Assembly: GCA_964370115.1 (NCBI GenBank)
Contig: CAYJIA010000005.1
Coordinates: forward strand, 10,980 to 74,979
From: SIG603 sp964370115
GTDB lineage: Bacteria > Bacillota > Clostridia > Oscillospirales > Acutalibacteraceae
Reading direction: 5' to 3'
Length of the DNA stretch: 64,000 nt
Position numbers and translations under genes: made by a program. How positions within the stretch are numbered: the stretch's first letter is position 1; the number at the start of each line of letters is the position of its first letter. A model generated the notes under the pieces. The model ran no database searches and had not been told where the DNA came from. It saw only the letters and a list, made by a program, of their open reading frames with translations. Shown piece after piece: positions 50,150 to 58,758 of the stretch.

Positions 50150-51085
50150 ATGGACATGCATAAAAAAAGAAAAATGAGACAAGAACAGCAAGGTAGCTTT
50201 GACGCGCCTGACAACAACGGTGCCTTGAATATACAGTGGTTTCCAGGTCATATGGCAAAAACTAAAAGAGCAATGGAGACCTCGCTGAAAATGGTTGACG
50301 TTGTAGGCGAGATTTTAGACGCTCGTATACCGATTAGCAGTCAAAACCCTGTAATTAAAAGCATAGTTCAAAGTAAACCTAGAATTGTTCTTTTAAATAA
50401 AGCTGATGTTGCAGACCCTAAGCAAACCGAAAAATGGGTGAATTTCTATAAAAGCAAAAATATACCCGCAATTGCACTTGATTGCAGAAGCGGCAGGGGA
50501 TTAAACCAACTTTTACCTGCATGTAAAAGTGTTTTAACAGAGCAAATGGCAGCATGGAGCCGAAAAGGCATGGTCGGTAGGGCTATTAGAATCATGATAG
50601 TAGGCGTGCCAAATGTCGGCAAATCCTCGCTTATAAATAAAATGTGCCAATCTGGAAAAATCGGTAAGGCAGATGTACAGGACAGACCTGGAGTCACAAG
50701 ACAAAACCGTTGGTTTACCATAGGTAAAGGCTTTGAGCTTTTAGACACTCCAGGCGTTTTATGGCCGAAGTTTGAGGATCCACTTGTTGGACAACGACTT
50801 GCCTTTACAGGTGCCGTAAAAGATGAAATAGTAGACATTGAGGGACTTGCCTGCAAGTTTTTAGAAGAGCTTATGCCACTGTATCCGAATGCTGTTTCAA
50901 ATAGGTTTAATGTGACGTTTGATAACTACGAAGATATGCAAGGCTTTGAGATTTTAGAGGCTATAGGCAGGAAAAGAGGAATGTTAATTTCGGGTGGCGA
51001 AATAGATATGCAAAGGGCCGCCATAGCCGTTTTAGACGAATTTCGTGCTGGCAAACTGGGACGAATTACTTTTGAACATATTTAA
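50150..51085 (+). CDS. rbgA: Ribosome biogenesis GTPase (RbgA/YlqF)
   Basis: A 311-residue circularly permuted GTPase for late 50S assembly. It has IQWFPGHMAKTKR near the N-terminus, G4 LNKADV first, then G1 GVPNVGKSSLINKM and G3 LDTPGVLWPK, the permuted order, and an ANTAR-like C-terminal RNA-binding domain. It lies between lepB and rnhB in the conserved order. The N-terminal 25 residues are a charged extension. Confidence 0.95.
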   Translation: MDMHKKRKMRQEQQGSFDAPDNNGALNIQWFPGHMAKTKRAMETSLKMVDVVGEILDARIPISSQNPVIKSIVQSKPRIVLLNKADVADPKQTEKWVNFYKSKNIPAIALDCRSGRGLNQLLPACKSVLTEQMAAWSRKGMVGRAIRIMIVGVPNVGKSSLINKMCQSGKIGKADVQDRPGVTRQNRWFTIGKGFELLDTPGVLWPKFEDPLVGQRLAFTGAVKDEIVDIEGLACKFLEELMPLYPNAVSNRFNVTFDNYEDMQGFEILEAIGRKRGMLISGGEIDMQRAAIAVLDEFRAGKLGRITFEHI

Positions 51086-51097
51086 TTTGGAGATAAA

Positions 51098-51688
51098 ATG
51101 GATTATAATTTTGAAAATAGCGCAAGAGAGCAAGGCTTTTTACATATTTGCGGAGTAGACGAAGCAGGACGAGGCCCTTTGGCTGGTGCAGTCTTTGCAG
51201 CAGCGGTAATTTTGCCCGAGGGCTTTGTGATTGAAGGTTTAAATGATTCTAAAAAACTCAGCGAAAAAAAGCGTGAGGCTCTTTTTGATATAATTACCCA
51301 AAACGCCTTAGCTTACAGTATAAAATCTATAAGCGCAAAAGAAATTGACGAAATAAATATTTTACAAGCAACTCTTAAAGCCATGAAAATGTGTGTAGAA
51401 GAAGTAAACGCCGACTATGCGTTAATAGACGGAAACAAACTTCCACAGCTTGATATAAATGCCGAGTCAATAGTAAAAGGCGATGCAAAAAGTCCGTCAA
51501 TAGCAGCGGCGTCTATACTTGCAAAGGTCTCAAGAGATAGAGAAATGATAGAGCTCCACGAAGTTTACCCACAGTATAATTTTAAAAAGCACAAGGCATA
51601 TGGCACTAAGGAGCATGTAGAAAAACTCTTAGAGTTTGGCCCCTCACCGATACATAGAATGACTTTTTTGAAAAAGATTTTGAAATAA
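51098..51688 (+). CDS. rnhB: Ribonuclease HII
   Basis: A 196-residue nuclease cutting RNA in RNA/DNA hybrids, including single ribonucleotides in DNA. The signature CGVDEAGRGPLAGAVFAAAVIL provides the Asp-Glu metal ligands; further conserved Asp residues are in ALIDGNKLP and VSRDREMI. It follows rbgA by 12 nt and precedes yraN. Confidence 0.95.
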   Translation: MDYNFENSAREQGFLHICGVDEAGRGPLAGAVFAAAVILPEGFVIEGLNDSKKLSEKKREALFDIITQNALAYSIKSISAKEIDEINILQATLKAMKMCVEEVNADYALIDGNKLPQLDINAESIVKGDAKSPSIAAASILAKVSRDREMIELHEVYPQYNFKKHKAYGTKEHVEKLLEFGPSPIHRMTFLKKILK

Positions 51689-51700
51689 GGTCGTGATTTT

Positions 51701-52054
51701 TTGTCTGATAATATAGGCTATGTCGCAGAAAAACATATAGGAAACTTTTTAAAGTCTAATGGCTTTAAACTACTTAAATACAACTACCACACTCGCTTTG
51801 GCGAAATTGATATAATTGCAAAAGACAAAGAATATATTTTATTTGTAGAGGTCAAAGCACGAGAACTAGGCGCCTTTGTATCGGGTTTTGAGGCGGTGGA
51901 CAGAAGAAAGCAAAATAAAATCATCTTATCCGCCAAACATTATCTCTTAAATAATCCATCTGAGCTTCAGCCTAGATTCGATGTCGCCTGCGTACATCTT
52001 AAAAACTCGAAAATTATTGACTTTGACTATCTTGAAAATGCTTTTGGAGAATGA
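51701..52054 (+). CDS. YraN/UPF0102-family endonuclease-like protein
   Basis: A 117-residue protein with the PD-(D/E)xK-like core of UPF0102: EKHIGNFLKSNGFKLLKYNYHTRFGEIDIIAKDKEYILFVEVKARE, where GEID and FVEVK carry the putative catalytic residues. No activity is firmly assigned to the family. The TTG start at 51701 has AAGG 10 nt upstream. The downstream dipeptidase starts 3 nt later. Confidence 0.88.
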   Translation: MSDNIGYVAEKHIGNFLKSNGFKLLKYNYHTRFGEIDIIAKDKEYILFVEVKARELGAFVSGFEAVDRRKQNKIILSAKHYLLNNPSELQPRFDVACVHLKNSKIIDFDYLENAFGE

Positions 52055-52057
52055 TTT

Positions 52058-52969
52058 ATGAACTATTTTGATTTACACTGTGACACTCTTTGTGAATGTC
52101 TTATAAAAAACAGGACTTTTAAAAATAATGATTTACATATAGATTTAAAGCACAGAAATTCATTTGATACATACATTCAGTGCTTTGCTTCTTGGATACA
52201 GCCTGACATCAAAGACAAGGCAAAGAACTTTTTTGACATGCAGGACATACTTAAAACTCAGGCAAAAGAACATAATCTTGATATAATAAAAAACAAAGAC
52301 GATTTATTAAATGTATCCAATGTCGGTATCATACCGACCATTGAAGACGCAGATTTTCTTGCAAGAGATTTTTCTCTTATTGACAAAGCAAAAGAAAATC
52401 ATATTAAGATGATAGGTCTTACTTGGAATAACGATAACGCAATAGGCTCAAGCATCGCTACTGAGAACGACTTAGGAATAAGTGAAACCGGCAGGGACTT
52501 TGTAAAGCTAATTGATGAAAATAAATTTGTAATTGACCTGTCGCATTCTAGCGAAAAACTTTTTGATGATGTCCTAAAAATTACAAATTCACCATTTGTT
52601 TGCTCTCATTCAAACGCAAAAGGCGTTTGTTCTCATAAGAGAAATTTAAACGACGAGCAAATTAAAGAAATTATAAAAAGAAAAGGACTTATCGGAATTA
52701 ATTTTTATAAAGACTTTTTAGACGATAATGGTGAAAATGCAAATATTGACTCTATTATAAAACATATAGATTATTTTTTAAGCCTAGGCGGTGAAGATGT
52801 CATAAGCATGGGAAGTGACTTTGACGGCGCAGAAGTTCCAGCTGATATTAATGGTATTTCCTATGTCCCAAACATACACAAAAGAATGATAGAGTTAAAT
52901 TACGACAAAAAGCTAATAAACAAAATTTTCTTTTTAAATGCATTTGAATTTTTTGTTAATAAATATTAA
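52058..52969 (+). CDS. Membrane dipeptidase (peptidase M19)
   Basis: A 303-residue zinc dipeptidase of the renal dipeptidase family. Metal ligands are visible as FDLHCDTL (HxD), a Glu in IPTIEDADFL, and two His in VIDLSHSS and CSHSNAKG; the family motif HKRNLNDEQI follows, then MGSDFDGA. It has no signal peptide and is probably cytoplasmic. It may recycle peptides, including D-amino-acid dipeptides. Confidence 0.9.
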   Translation: MNYFDLHCDTLCECLIKNRTFKNNDLHIDLKHRNSFDTYIQCFASWIQPDIKDKAKNFFDMQDILKTQAKEHNLDIIKNKDDLLNVSNVGIIPTIEDADFLARDFSLIDKAKENHIKMIGLTWNNDNAIGSSIATENDLGISETGRDFVKLIDENKFVIDLSHSSEKLFDDVLKITNSPFVCSHSNAKGVCSHKRNLNDEQIKEIIKRKGLIGINFYKDFLDDNGENANIDSIIKHIDYFLSLGGEDVISMGSDFDGAEVPADINGISYVPNIHKRMIELNYDKKLINKIFFLNAFEFFVNKY

Positions 52970-52990
52970 AATCGAAGGGGAGTTAAGACA

Positions 52991-54475
52991 TTGAAGTATA
53001 ACAGTACAAGAAACACAGAAATTTCATTAAATTCTGCAAATGCCATCGCAAAGGGGATTTCAGAAGAAGGCGGACTATTTGTCCCAGAAAATTTTCCAAG
53101 CATAAAAGACAGCCTGCCTGCATTATGCGAATTAAACTATAGAGGACTTGCGATTGAAATATTTAAACTTTTCCTCACAGATTTTTCAGAAGAAGAAATT
53201 AGAGATATCGTTTTTAGTGCGTATAATCCTGAAAAATTCTCTGCTTTTGAACCACTTGACAATGTTTATTTGTCAAAAAAATTATCTGTACTAGAGCTTT
53301 GGCATGGTCCTACTTGTGCATTTAAAGACATGGCGCTACAAATTTTGCCACACTTTTTGACAAGCTCTTTAAAGAAAACTGGCGAAGAGAAGACCGCCCT
53401 TATTTTAGTGGCAACTTCTGGTGACACAGGTAAAGCCGCTTTAGAAGGCTTTAAAGACATTGATAAAACAAAAGTTTGTGTGTTTTATCCAAATGGTGGA
53501 GTAAGTCCAATGCAGCTTTTGCAAATGAATACACAAGAAGGCGAAAACCTTACTGTTTGTGCCGTAGAAGGGAATTTTGACGATTGCCAAAACGCAGTGA
53601 AAAAAATATTTACCGACGATAAAATAAATAAAGTATTAAACGACAAAAACATAGTCTTATCAAGTGCCAACTCAATAAACTGGGGCAGACTTTTACCCCA
53701 AATAGTTTACTATGTTTGGGCATATGCAAAGGCATATAAAGATAAAAAAATCAAAAGCCTAGACGAAAAAATCAATGTTGTTGTGCCTACTGGTAACTTT
53801 GGTAATATACTAGCTGCGTATTACGCAAAGCAAATGGGTCTTCCTATAAATAAATTTATCTGTGCATCAAACTCAAACAATGTGTTAACCGATTTTATAA
53901 GCACAGGAACTTACGATAAGCAAAGAGATTTTTACGCCACAGTAACGCCTTCTATGGATATACTTATTTCAAGCAATCTAGAGAGATTTTTATATCACAT
54001 AACAAATAACGATAGCGCTAAGATTAAGACTTGGATGAACGAGCTTTCTTCTACCGGTAAATATAGTGTTGACGAAGCTACTTTACAAAAAATCAAATCT
54101 GAATTTTATGGCAGTTTTTGCGAAGATGACGACACACTTAGCATAGTAAAAAAATACTTTAACGAATACAACTACCTGTGCGACACGCACACCGCAGTTG
54201 CGCTAAAGGTATATGAAGACTATGTAGCAAAAACAGGGGACAAGGCCTTTACAGTTGTAGCCTCTACCGCCTCACCATATAAATTTGGTAAAAGTGTGCT
54301 TTCTTCAATCAGCGACGAAGTAGTCGAAGACGAGTTTGAAGTCACTACTTTAATAAATAAACTAAGCAACTTACCAATACCAAAGCAAATAAGCGAGCTT
54401 GAGCACAAGCCTGTAAGGTTTGATAATCTTGTCACCAAAGAAAACATAGATGAATTTGTTCTAAATTTAATCTGA
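52991..54475 (+). CDS. thrC: Threonine synthase
   Basis: A 494-residue PLP enzyme making threonine from O-phosphohomoserine. The PLP lysine is Lys112 in GPTCAFKDMALQ, with the phosphate-binding VPTGNFGNILAAYYAK. It belongs to the longer (E. coli-like) ThrC class. The TTG start at 52991 follows GGGGAG. No other threonine genes are nearby, and no T-box or riboswitch is seen in the 21-nt spacer. Confidence 0.95.
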   Translation: MKYNSTRNTEISLNSANAIAKGISEEGGLFVPENFPSIKDSLPALCELNYRGLAIEIFKLFLTDFSEEEIRDIVFSAYNPEKFSAFEPLDNVYLSKKLSVLELWHGPTCAFKDMALQILPHFLTSSLKKTGEEKTALILVATSGDTGKAALEGFKDIDKTKVCVFYPNGGVSPMQLLQMNTQEGENLTVCAVEGNFDDCQNAVKKIFTDDKINKVLNDKNIVLSSANSINWGRLLPQIVYYVWAYAKAYKDKKIKSLDEKINVVVPTGNFGNILAAYYAKQMGLPINKFICASNSNNVLTDFISTGTYDKQRDFYATVTPSMDILISSNLERFLYHITNNDSAKIKTWMNELSSTGKYSVDEATLQKIKSEFYGSFCEDDDTLSIVKKYFNEYNYLCDTHTAVALKVYEDYVAKTGDKAFTVVASTASPYKFGKSVLSSISDEVVEDEFEVTTLINKLSNLPIPKQISELEHKPVRFDNLVTKENIDEFVLNLI

Positions 54476-54494
54476 GTTGAAAGGAAGGGATAAG

Positions 54495-55202
54495 ATGAAA
54501 CTTTTTGCAATTGCCGATTTACATCTTTCCCTCGGCACCGATAAGCCCATGGATGTTTTTGATGGTTGGGACAATTACACCCAGCGCCTTAAAGAGAATT
54601 GGGATAAAGTAGTGGGGGAAAATGACTGTGTAGTTTTAGCAGGTGATATATCATGGGCGATGAAACTTGAGGACACTGTGGCTGACTTCACTTTTATTCA
54701 CCAACGACCCGGTAAAAAACTTATAATTAAGGGCAATCACGACTACTGGTGGTCGACTAAAAATAAAATGGACAAGTTCTTAGCGGCACAGGGCTTTACC
54801 GATATAGAAATTATACATAATAACGCCTACATATTTCACGACCTTGCCATTTGTGGCACAAGGGGTTGGTTTTATAATGGCACAAGTGACCAAGACATAA
54901 AAATTATAAACCGTGAAGTCGGCAGGCTCAAAGCTTCTATAAGCTCGGCAAAATCACAGGGTAAAAAGCCATATGTATTTCTTCACTACCCACCGATTTA
55001 TGACAACATAGCCTGCGACGACTTTATAAACGTGTTAATTGACGAAAATATAAGCGACTGTTACTATGGTCATATCCACGGAAGCCATGCCCTAAGACGT
55101 GCTTATCACGGCTCTTACAAAGGGATAAATATGAACTTAATTTCGGGCGACTACCTAAGTTTTGCCCCAAAATTCATTACAGAGAGTGGCAACTCAGATT
55201 AA
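54495..55202 (+). CDS. Calcineurin-like metallophosphoesterase
   Basis: A 235-residue phosphoesterase with the full metal-binding set: ADLHLS, AGDISWAMKLEDT, KGNHDYWW, FLHYPPIY and GHIHGSHA. It belongs to a family widespread in Firmicutes with no settled substrate. ATG 54495 is preferred (GGAAGGGA upstream); the TTG at 54477 overlaps the region right after thrC. It is probably cotranscribed with thrC. Confidence 0.9.
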   Translation: MKLFAIADLHLSLGTDKPMDVFDGWDNYTQRLKENWDKVVGENDCVVLAGDISWAMKLEDTVADFTFIHQRPGKKLIIKGNHDYWWSTKNKMDKFLAAQGFTDIEIIHNNAYIFHDLAICGTRGWFYNGTSDQDIKIINREVGRLKASISSAKSQGKKPYVFLHYPPIYDNIACDDFINVLIDENISDCYYGHIHGSHALRRAYHGSYKGINMNLISGDYLSFAPKFITESGNSD

Positions 55203-55266
55203 ATATAAACAATTTTAAAATTTTTCATCAAATTACGCTTTTTTACTGGAAAAATTTAATTTTGTA

Positions 55267-55275
55267 TGCTATAAT
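55267..55275 (+). promoter_or_regulatory. Extended -10 promoter of tig-clpPX
   Basis: TGCTATAAT is an extended -10 element; no good -35 is seen. The leader of about 75 nt has no clear CtsR or CIRCE operator. Confidence 0.45.
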
Positions 55276-55356
55276 GCCTGTTAGTGCCCAAAATGGAATA
55301 GATAATTTTCGGCACGAGAAATATAAAATAATTTCTTAATTGAAAGGATAATTAAA

Positions 55357-56643
55357 ATGAACTTAAAATCAACATCTAAAATTGAAACAAATAAATACGA
55401 GCTTCAAATTGAAGTGTCTGCTGAGGACTTCAACACCGCTATTGATGCAGCTTACAAAAAAGAAGTAAAGAACATCAATATCCCAGGTTTTAGAAAAGGC
55501 AAAGCACCTAAAGCTCTAATCGAAAAAACATACGGACAAGAAACTTTCTTTGACGCAGCTATCGAAGCTTTGTACCGTCCTTCAGTTACTGATGCGATTG
55601 AAGAGTCAAAACTTGAAGTTGTAAGTGTTGGCCAAATGGACGTAATCGAGGCAAGCAAAGAAAACGGCCTTACATTTAAAATTGAAGTAGTTGTAAAACC
55701 TGAGGTTCAAATCGAAGGCTACAAAGGCATTGAAGTTACAAAAGACGTAGCTGAAGTTACAGAAGAAGATGTACAAGCTGAAATAAATAAAACTCTTGAC
55801 AGAAATTCAAGAATGGTAAGCGTTGACGACAGAGCTGCTCTAACAGGCGACACTGCAACTATCGATTTTGAAGGTTTCTGCGACGGCGTAGCTTTCCCAG
55901 GCGGAAAAGGCGAAGGCCATGAGCTAGCACTAGGTGCAGGTCAATTTATCCCAGGTTTTGAAGATCAAATCGTAGGCCACGAAATCGGCGACGACTTTGA
56001 TGTAAATGTTACCTTCCCAGAAGAGTATCATGCAGAAGAGCTAAAAGGTAAAGAGGCTGTATTTAAAGTAAAGCTACACGCAATCAAAAGAAAAGAAGTT
56101 CCATCTCTTGATGACGAACTAGTAAAAGATATTAGTGATTTCGACACAGTAGACGAGTATAAAGCAGACGTTAAAGCTAAACTTGAAAAAAGCAAAAGCG
56201 ATGCAGCTGATGCAGATGTTGACAATCAACTAATCGACGCTATTGTAGAGAAGCTACAAGCTGAAATTCCAGAAGAAATGTTTGAAAATGAAGTAAATGA
56301 CAGCATCAATAACTTTGCATCAAGACTTCAACAACAAGGCCTTAACATTCAAACTTACATGCAATACACAGGCATGACACCAGAGACTATGCGTGAGCAG
56401 TTTAAAGGACAAGCTGAGAAAAACGTAAAAGTTAGACTTGCTTTAGAGAAAATTGTTGAGCTAGAAAATATTGAAGCAACAGAAGAAGAAATCGAAAAAG
56501 AATTCGAAAAACTAGCTTCAATGTATGAGATCCCACTAGAGACAGTAAAAGGCATGGTAATTCCTGCAGCTTTAAAAGCAGATGTAACTAACACAAAAGC
56601 AGTTGAGTTTATCCGTGAAAATGCTGTTATCAAAACAAAATAA
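55357..56643 (+). CDS. tig: Trigger factor (ribosome-associated chaperone)
   Basis: A 428-residue chaperone with three domains: ribosome-binding N-terminus (about 1-110, with GFRKGKAPKALIEKTYG), FKBP-type prolyl isomerase (about 150-240, TATIDFEGFCDGVAFPGGKG) and helical C-terminal arms (about 245-428). Codon use is rich in GAA/AAA/GCA, as expected for a highly expressed gene. It heads the tig-clpP-clpX-lon-engB cluster. Confidence 0.96.
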   Translation: MNLKSTSKIETNKYELQIEVSAEDFNTAIDAAYKKEVKNINIPGFRKGKAPKALIEKTYGQETFFDAAIEALYRPSVTDAIEESKLEVVSVGQMDVIEASKENGLTFKIEVVVKPEVQIEGYKGIEVTKDVAEVTEEDVQAEINKTLDRNSRMVSVDDRAALTGDTATIDFEGFCDGVAFPGGKGEGHELALGAGQFIPGFEDQIVGHEIGDDFDVNVTFPEEYHAEELKGKEAVFKVKLHAIKRKEVPSLDDELVKDISDFDTVDEYKADVKAKLEKSKSDAADADVDNQLIDAIVEKLQAEIPEEMFENEVNDSINNFASRLQQQGLNIQTYMQYTGMTPETMREQFKGQAEKNVKVRLALEKIVELENIEATEEEIEKEFEKLASMYEIPLETVKGMVIPAALKADVTNTKAVEFIRENAVIKTK

Positions 56644-56707
56644 TAATAATTTCCAATATTTGTAATATACTATACAGTATATTTATTTGAAAGGAGCTAT
56701 AAAACTT

Positions 56708-57289
56708 ATGAGTTTAGTACCTTATGTTGTGGAACAAACAAGCAGAGGAGAAAGATCTTACGATATTTTCTCAAGACTTTTAAACGACAGAATAGTAATG
56801 CTTAATGAAGAGGTAAACGATGTTTCAGCAGGTCTTATCGTGGCACAGCTTTTATATCTTGAAAGCCAAGACCCAGACAAAGACATAAGCCTTTACATCA
56901 ACAGCCCAGGCGGTTCTATCACCTCTGGCATGGCAATATACGACACAATGCAGTTTATTAAATGCGATGTATCTACTATTTGCATAGGCATGGCGGCAAG
57001 TATGGGAGCTTTCCTATTATCCGCTGGTGCAAAAGGCAAACGTATTGCCCTTCCTAACAGTGAGATTATGATTCACCAACCAAGTGGTGGCGCTCAAGGC
57101 CAAGCCACAGATATAGCAATTCAAGCCGAAAGAATTTTACTTAAGAAAAAAGAGTTAAATAAAATTTTGGCAGAAAACACAGGACAGCCTATTGAAGTTA
57201 TCCAAAACGATACAGAGCGCGATAACTTTATGTCGGCAAAAGAAGCACTAGACTACGGCTTAATTGACAAAATAATTAGTAGTAGATAA
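56708..57289 (+). CDS. clpP: ATP-dependent Clp protease proteolytic subunit
   Basis: A 193-residue serine protease with Ser98 in GMAASMGAF, His123 in MIHQPSGG and a catalytic Asp in the ERDNFMS region, numbering that matches canonical ClpP. It forms the 14-mer chamber fed by ClpX. The frame opens at 56687, but ATG 56708 follows AAGGAG and gives the standard N-terminus. An 8-bp inverted repeat (aatatact/agtatatt, 56664-56683) lies just upstream. Confidence 0.96.
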   Translation: MSLVPYVVEQTSRGERSYDIFSRLLNDRIVMLNEEVNDVSAGLIVAQLLYLESQDPDKDISLYINSPGGSITSGMAIYDTMQFIKCDVSTICIGMAASMGAFLLSAGAKGKRIALPNSEIMIHQPSGGAQGQATDIAIQAERILLKKKELNKILAENTGQPIEVIQNDTERDNFMSAKEALDYGLIDKIISSR

Positions 57290-57308
57290 TTTAAGGAAGT
57301 GACTATTT

Positions 57309-58634
57309 TTGGAAAACAACTATTCTAAAGAAGTAAAATGCTCATTTTGTGGTAAGCCACAATCTATAGCAAACAGGATAGTAGCAGGAAAATCTGCATA
57401 TATTTGCGATGCCTGTATTGCTCTTTGCCAAACTATTATAGACGATGAAGAGTTTGATATTAAACAAAATAATAAAAAAAATGAAGCCTTAGATGCAAAT
57501 TATAAGACACTTTTAAAGCCTTATGAGATTAAAAATCTTCTTGATGAGTATGTAATTGGCCAAGACAATGCTAAAATTGCATTGTCAGTAGCCGTTTACA
57601 ATCACTATAAAAGGGTAGCTTTTGGAAACGAACACCATGACGATATCGAAATAAATAAGAGTAATGTCTTGCTTTTAGGCCCTACAGGTGTAGGTAAAAC
57701 TTATATTGCACAGACTCTTGCTCGTATTTTAGACGTACCGTTTGCCATTGCCGATGCCACTACTTTAACAGAGGCAGGCTATGTAGGTGACGACGTTGAA
57801 AACATTCTTTTAAGACTTATCCAAGCTGCCGATTATGATATCCAAAAGGCAGAGCGTGGTATAATTTATGTCGACGAGATTGACAAAATCACACGAAAAT
57901 CAGAAAACACTTCAATTACTAGAGATGTAAGCGGTGAAGGCGTTCAGCAAGCACTTCTTAAAATCTTGGAGGGTACAGAGGCTGCCGTTCCTGCAAAAGG
58001 TGGCAGAAAACACCCACAGCAAGAGCATCTCATGATAGACACTAAAAATATATTATTTATTTGCGGTGGTGCCTTTGACGGCCTTGAAAAACTAATTGAC
58101 CAGCGTTCTGAATCACTTTCACTTGGTTTTACTGGAACAGTTAATGACAAACTTGCAAAAAGAGATAAGAATCTGTTTAAAGATGTAGCCCCACATGATC
58201 TTGTAAAGTTTGGTATCATTCCAGAGCTTGTCGGCCGTTTGCCAGTGATAACCGTTTTGGAAAATTTAGACGAGGAAGCGCTTGTCAAGATTTTGACAGA
58301 ACCAAAAAACAGCTTAATTAAGCAGTACAGAAAATTATTTGATTTAGATACCATTGAGCTAGAGTTCGACGACGCCTCTTTAATAGAGATTGCAAAACTC
58401 ACTCTTGAAAGAAAAACAGGAGCTAGGGGACTGCGTTCTATTATTGAAAATGTTCTTACACCTTTGATGTATGAAGTTACTCAAGACCACACTGTGGAAA
58501 AAGTAATCATAACAGCAGGTGCAATTACAGGGGAAGAATCGGCGATTATAGTTAACAATGCAGACAGACTTCCTGTTAAAATTCAAGTGGCTGCAAGCCC
58601 AAAAAGAAAACCGAGAAAGTCAAGTGTTTCTTAA
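57309..58634 (+). CDS. clpX: ATP-dependent Clp protease ATP-binding subunit ClpX
   Basis: A 441-residue AAA+ unfoldase. The N-terminal zinc domain has CSFC (11-14) and CDAC (33-36); Walker A GPTGVGKT is at 124-131, Walker B IIYVDEIDKI near 188, and the substrate pore and IGF-like loop regions (LGFTG) are present. TTG 57309 is the start, 19 nt after clpP. It delivers unfolded substrates to ClpP. Confidence 0.96.
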   Translation: MENNYSKEVKCSFCGKPQSIANRIVAGKSAYICDACIALCQTIIDDEEFDIKQNNKKNEALDANYKTLLKPYEIKNLLDEYVIGQDNAKIALSVAVYNHYKRVAFGNEHHDDIEINKSNVLLLGPTGVGKTYIAQTLARILDVPFAIADATTLTEAGYVGDDVENILLRLIQAADYDIQKAERGIIYVDEIDKITRKSENTSITRDVSGEGVQQALLKILEGTEAAVPAKGGRKHPQQEHLMIDTKNILFICGGAFDGLEKLIDQRSESLSLGFTGTVNDKLAKRDKNLFKDVAPHDLVKFGIIPELVGRLPVITVLENLDEEALVKILTEPKNSLIKQYRKLFDLDTIELEFDDASLIEIAKLTLERKTGARGLRSIIENVLTPLMYEVTQDHTVEKVIITAGAITGEESAIIVNNADRLPVKIQVAASPKRKPRKSSVS

Positions 58635-58658
58635 TTAAATTTTATATTCGTAAAATCA

Positions 58659-58701
58659 TAGGGGACGGCGTCCTCGGCGTCGCGTCGAGATGTTGCCCCC
58701 T
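58659..58701. repeat. GC-rich hairpin segment after clpX
   Basis: aggggacggcgtcc... ends in ttgccccct, with short complementary arms aggggac... and ...gcccct, then gttttcattttt. It looks like another dispersed hairpin module and may terminate clpX transcripts. A second hairpin acacgc/gcgtgt at 58725-58741 follows. The rest of the 124-nt spacer shows nothing else. Confidence 0.4.
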
Positions 58702-58758
58702 GTTTTCATTTTTAGTCATTAGTCACACGCTAAGTGCGTGTTTTAGGAGGTATTATAT

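Noticed and set aside
52970..52990. T-box or threonine-responsive leader before thrC
   Set aside because: Only 21 nt separate thrC from the dipeptidase gene, too short for such a leader.
56664..56683. CtsR-type heat-shock operator before clpP
   Set aside because: The inverted repeat aatatact/agtatatt does not resemble the GGTCAAA heptads of CtsR sites; only a generic small palindrome is seen.
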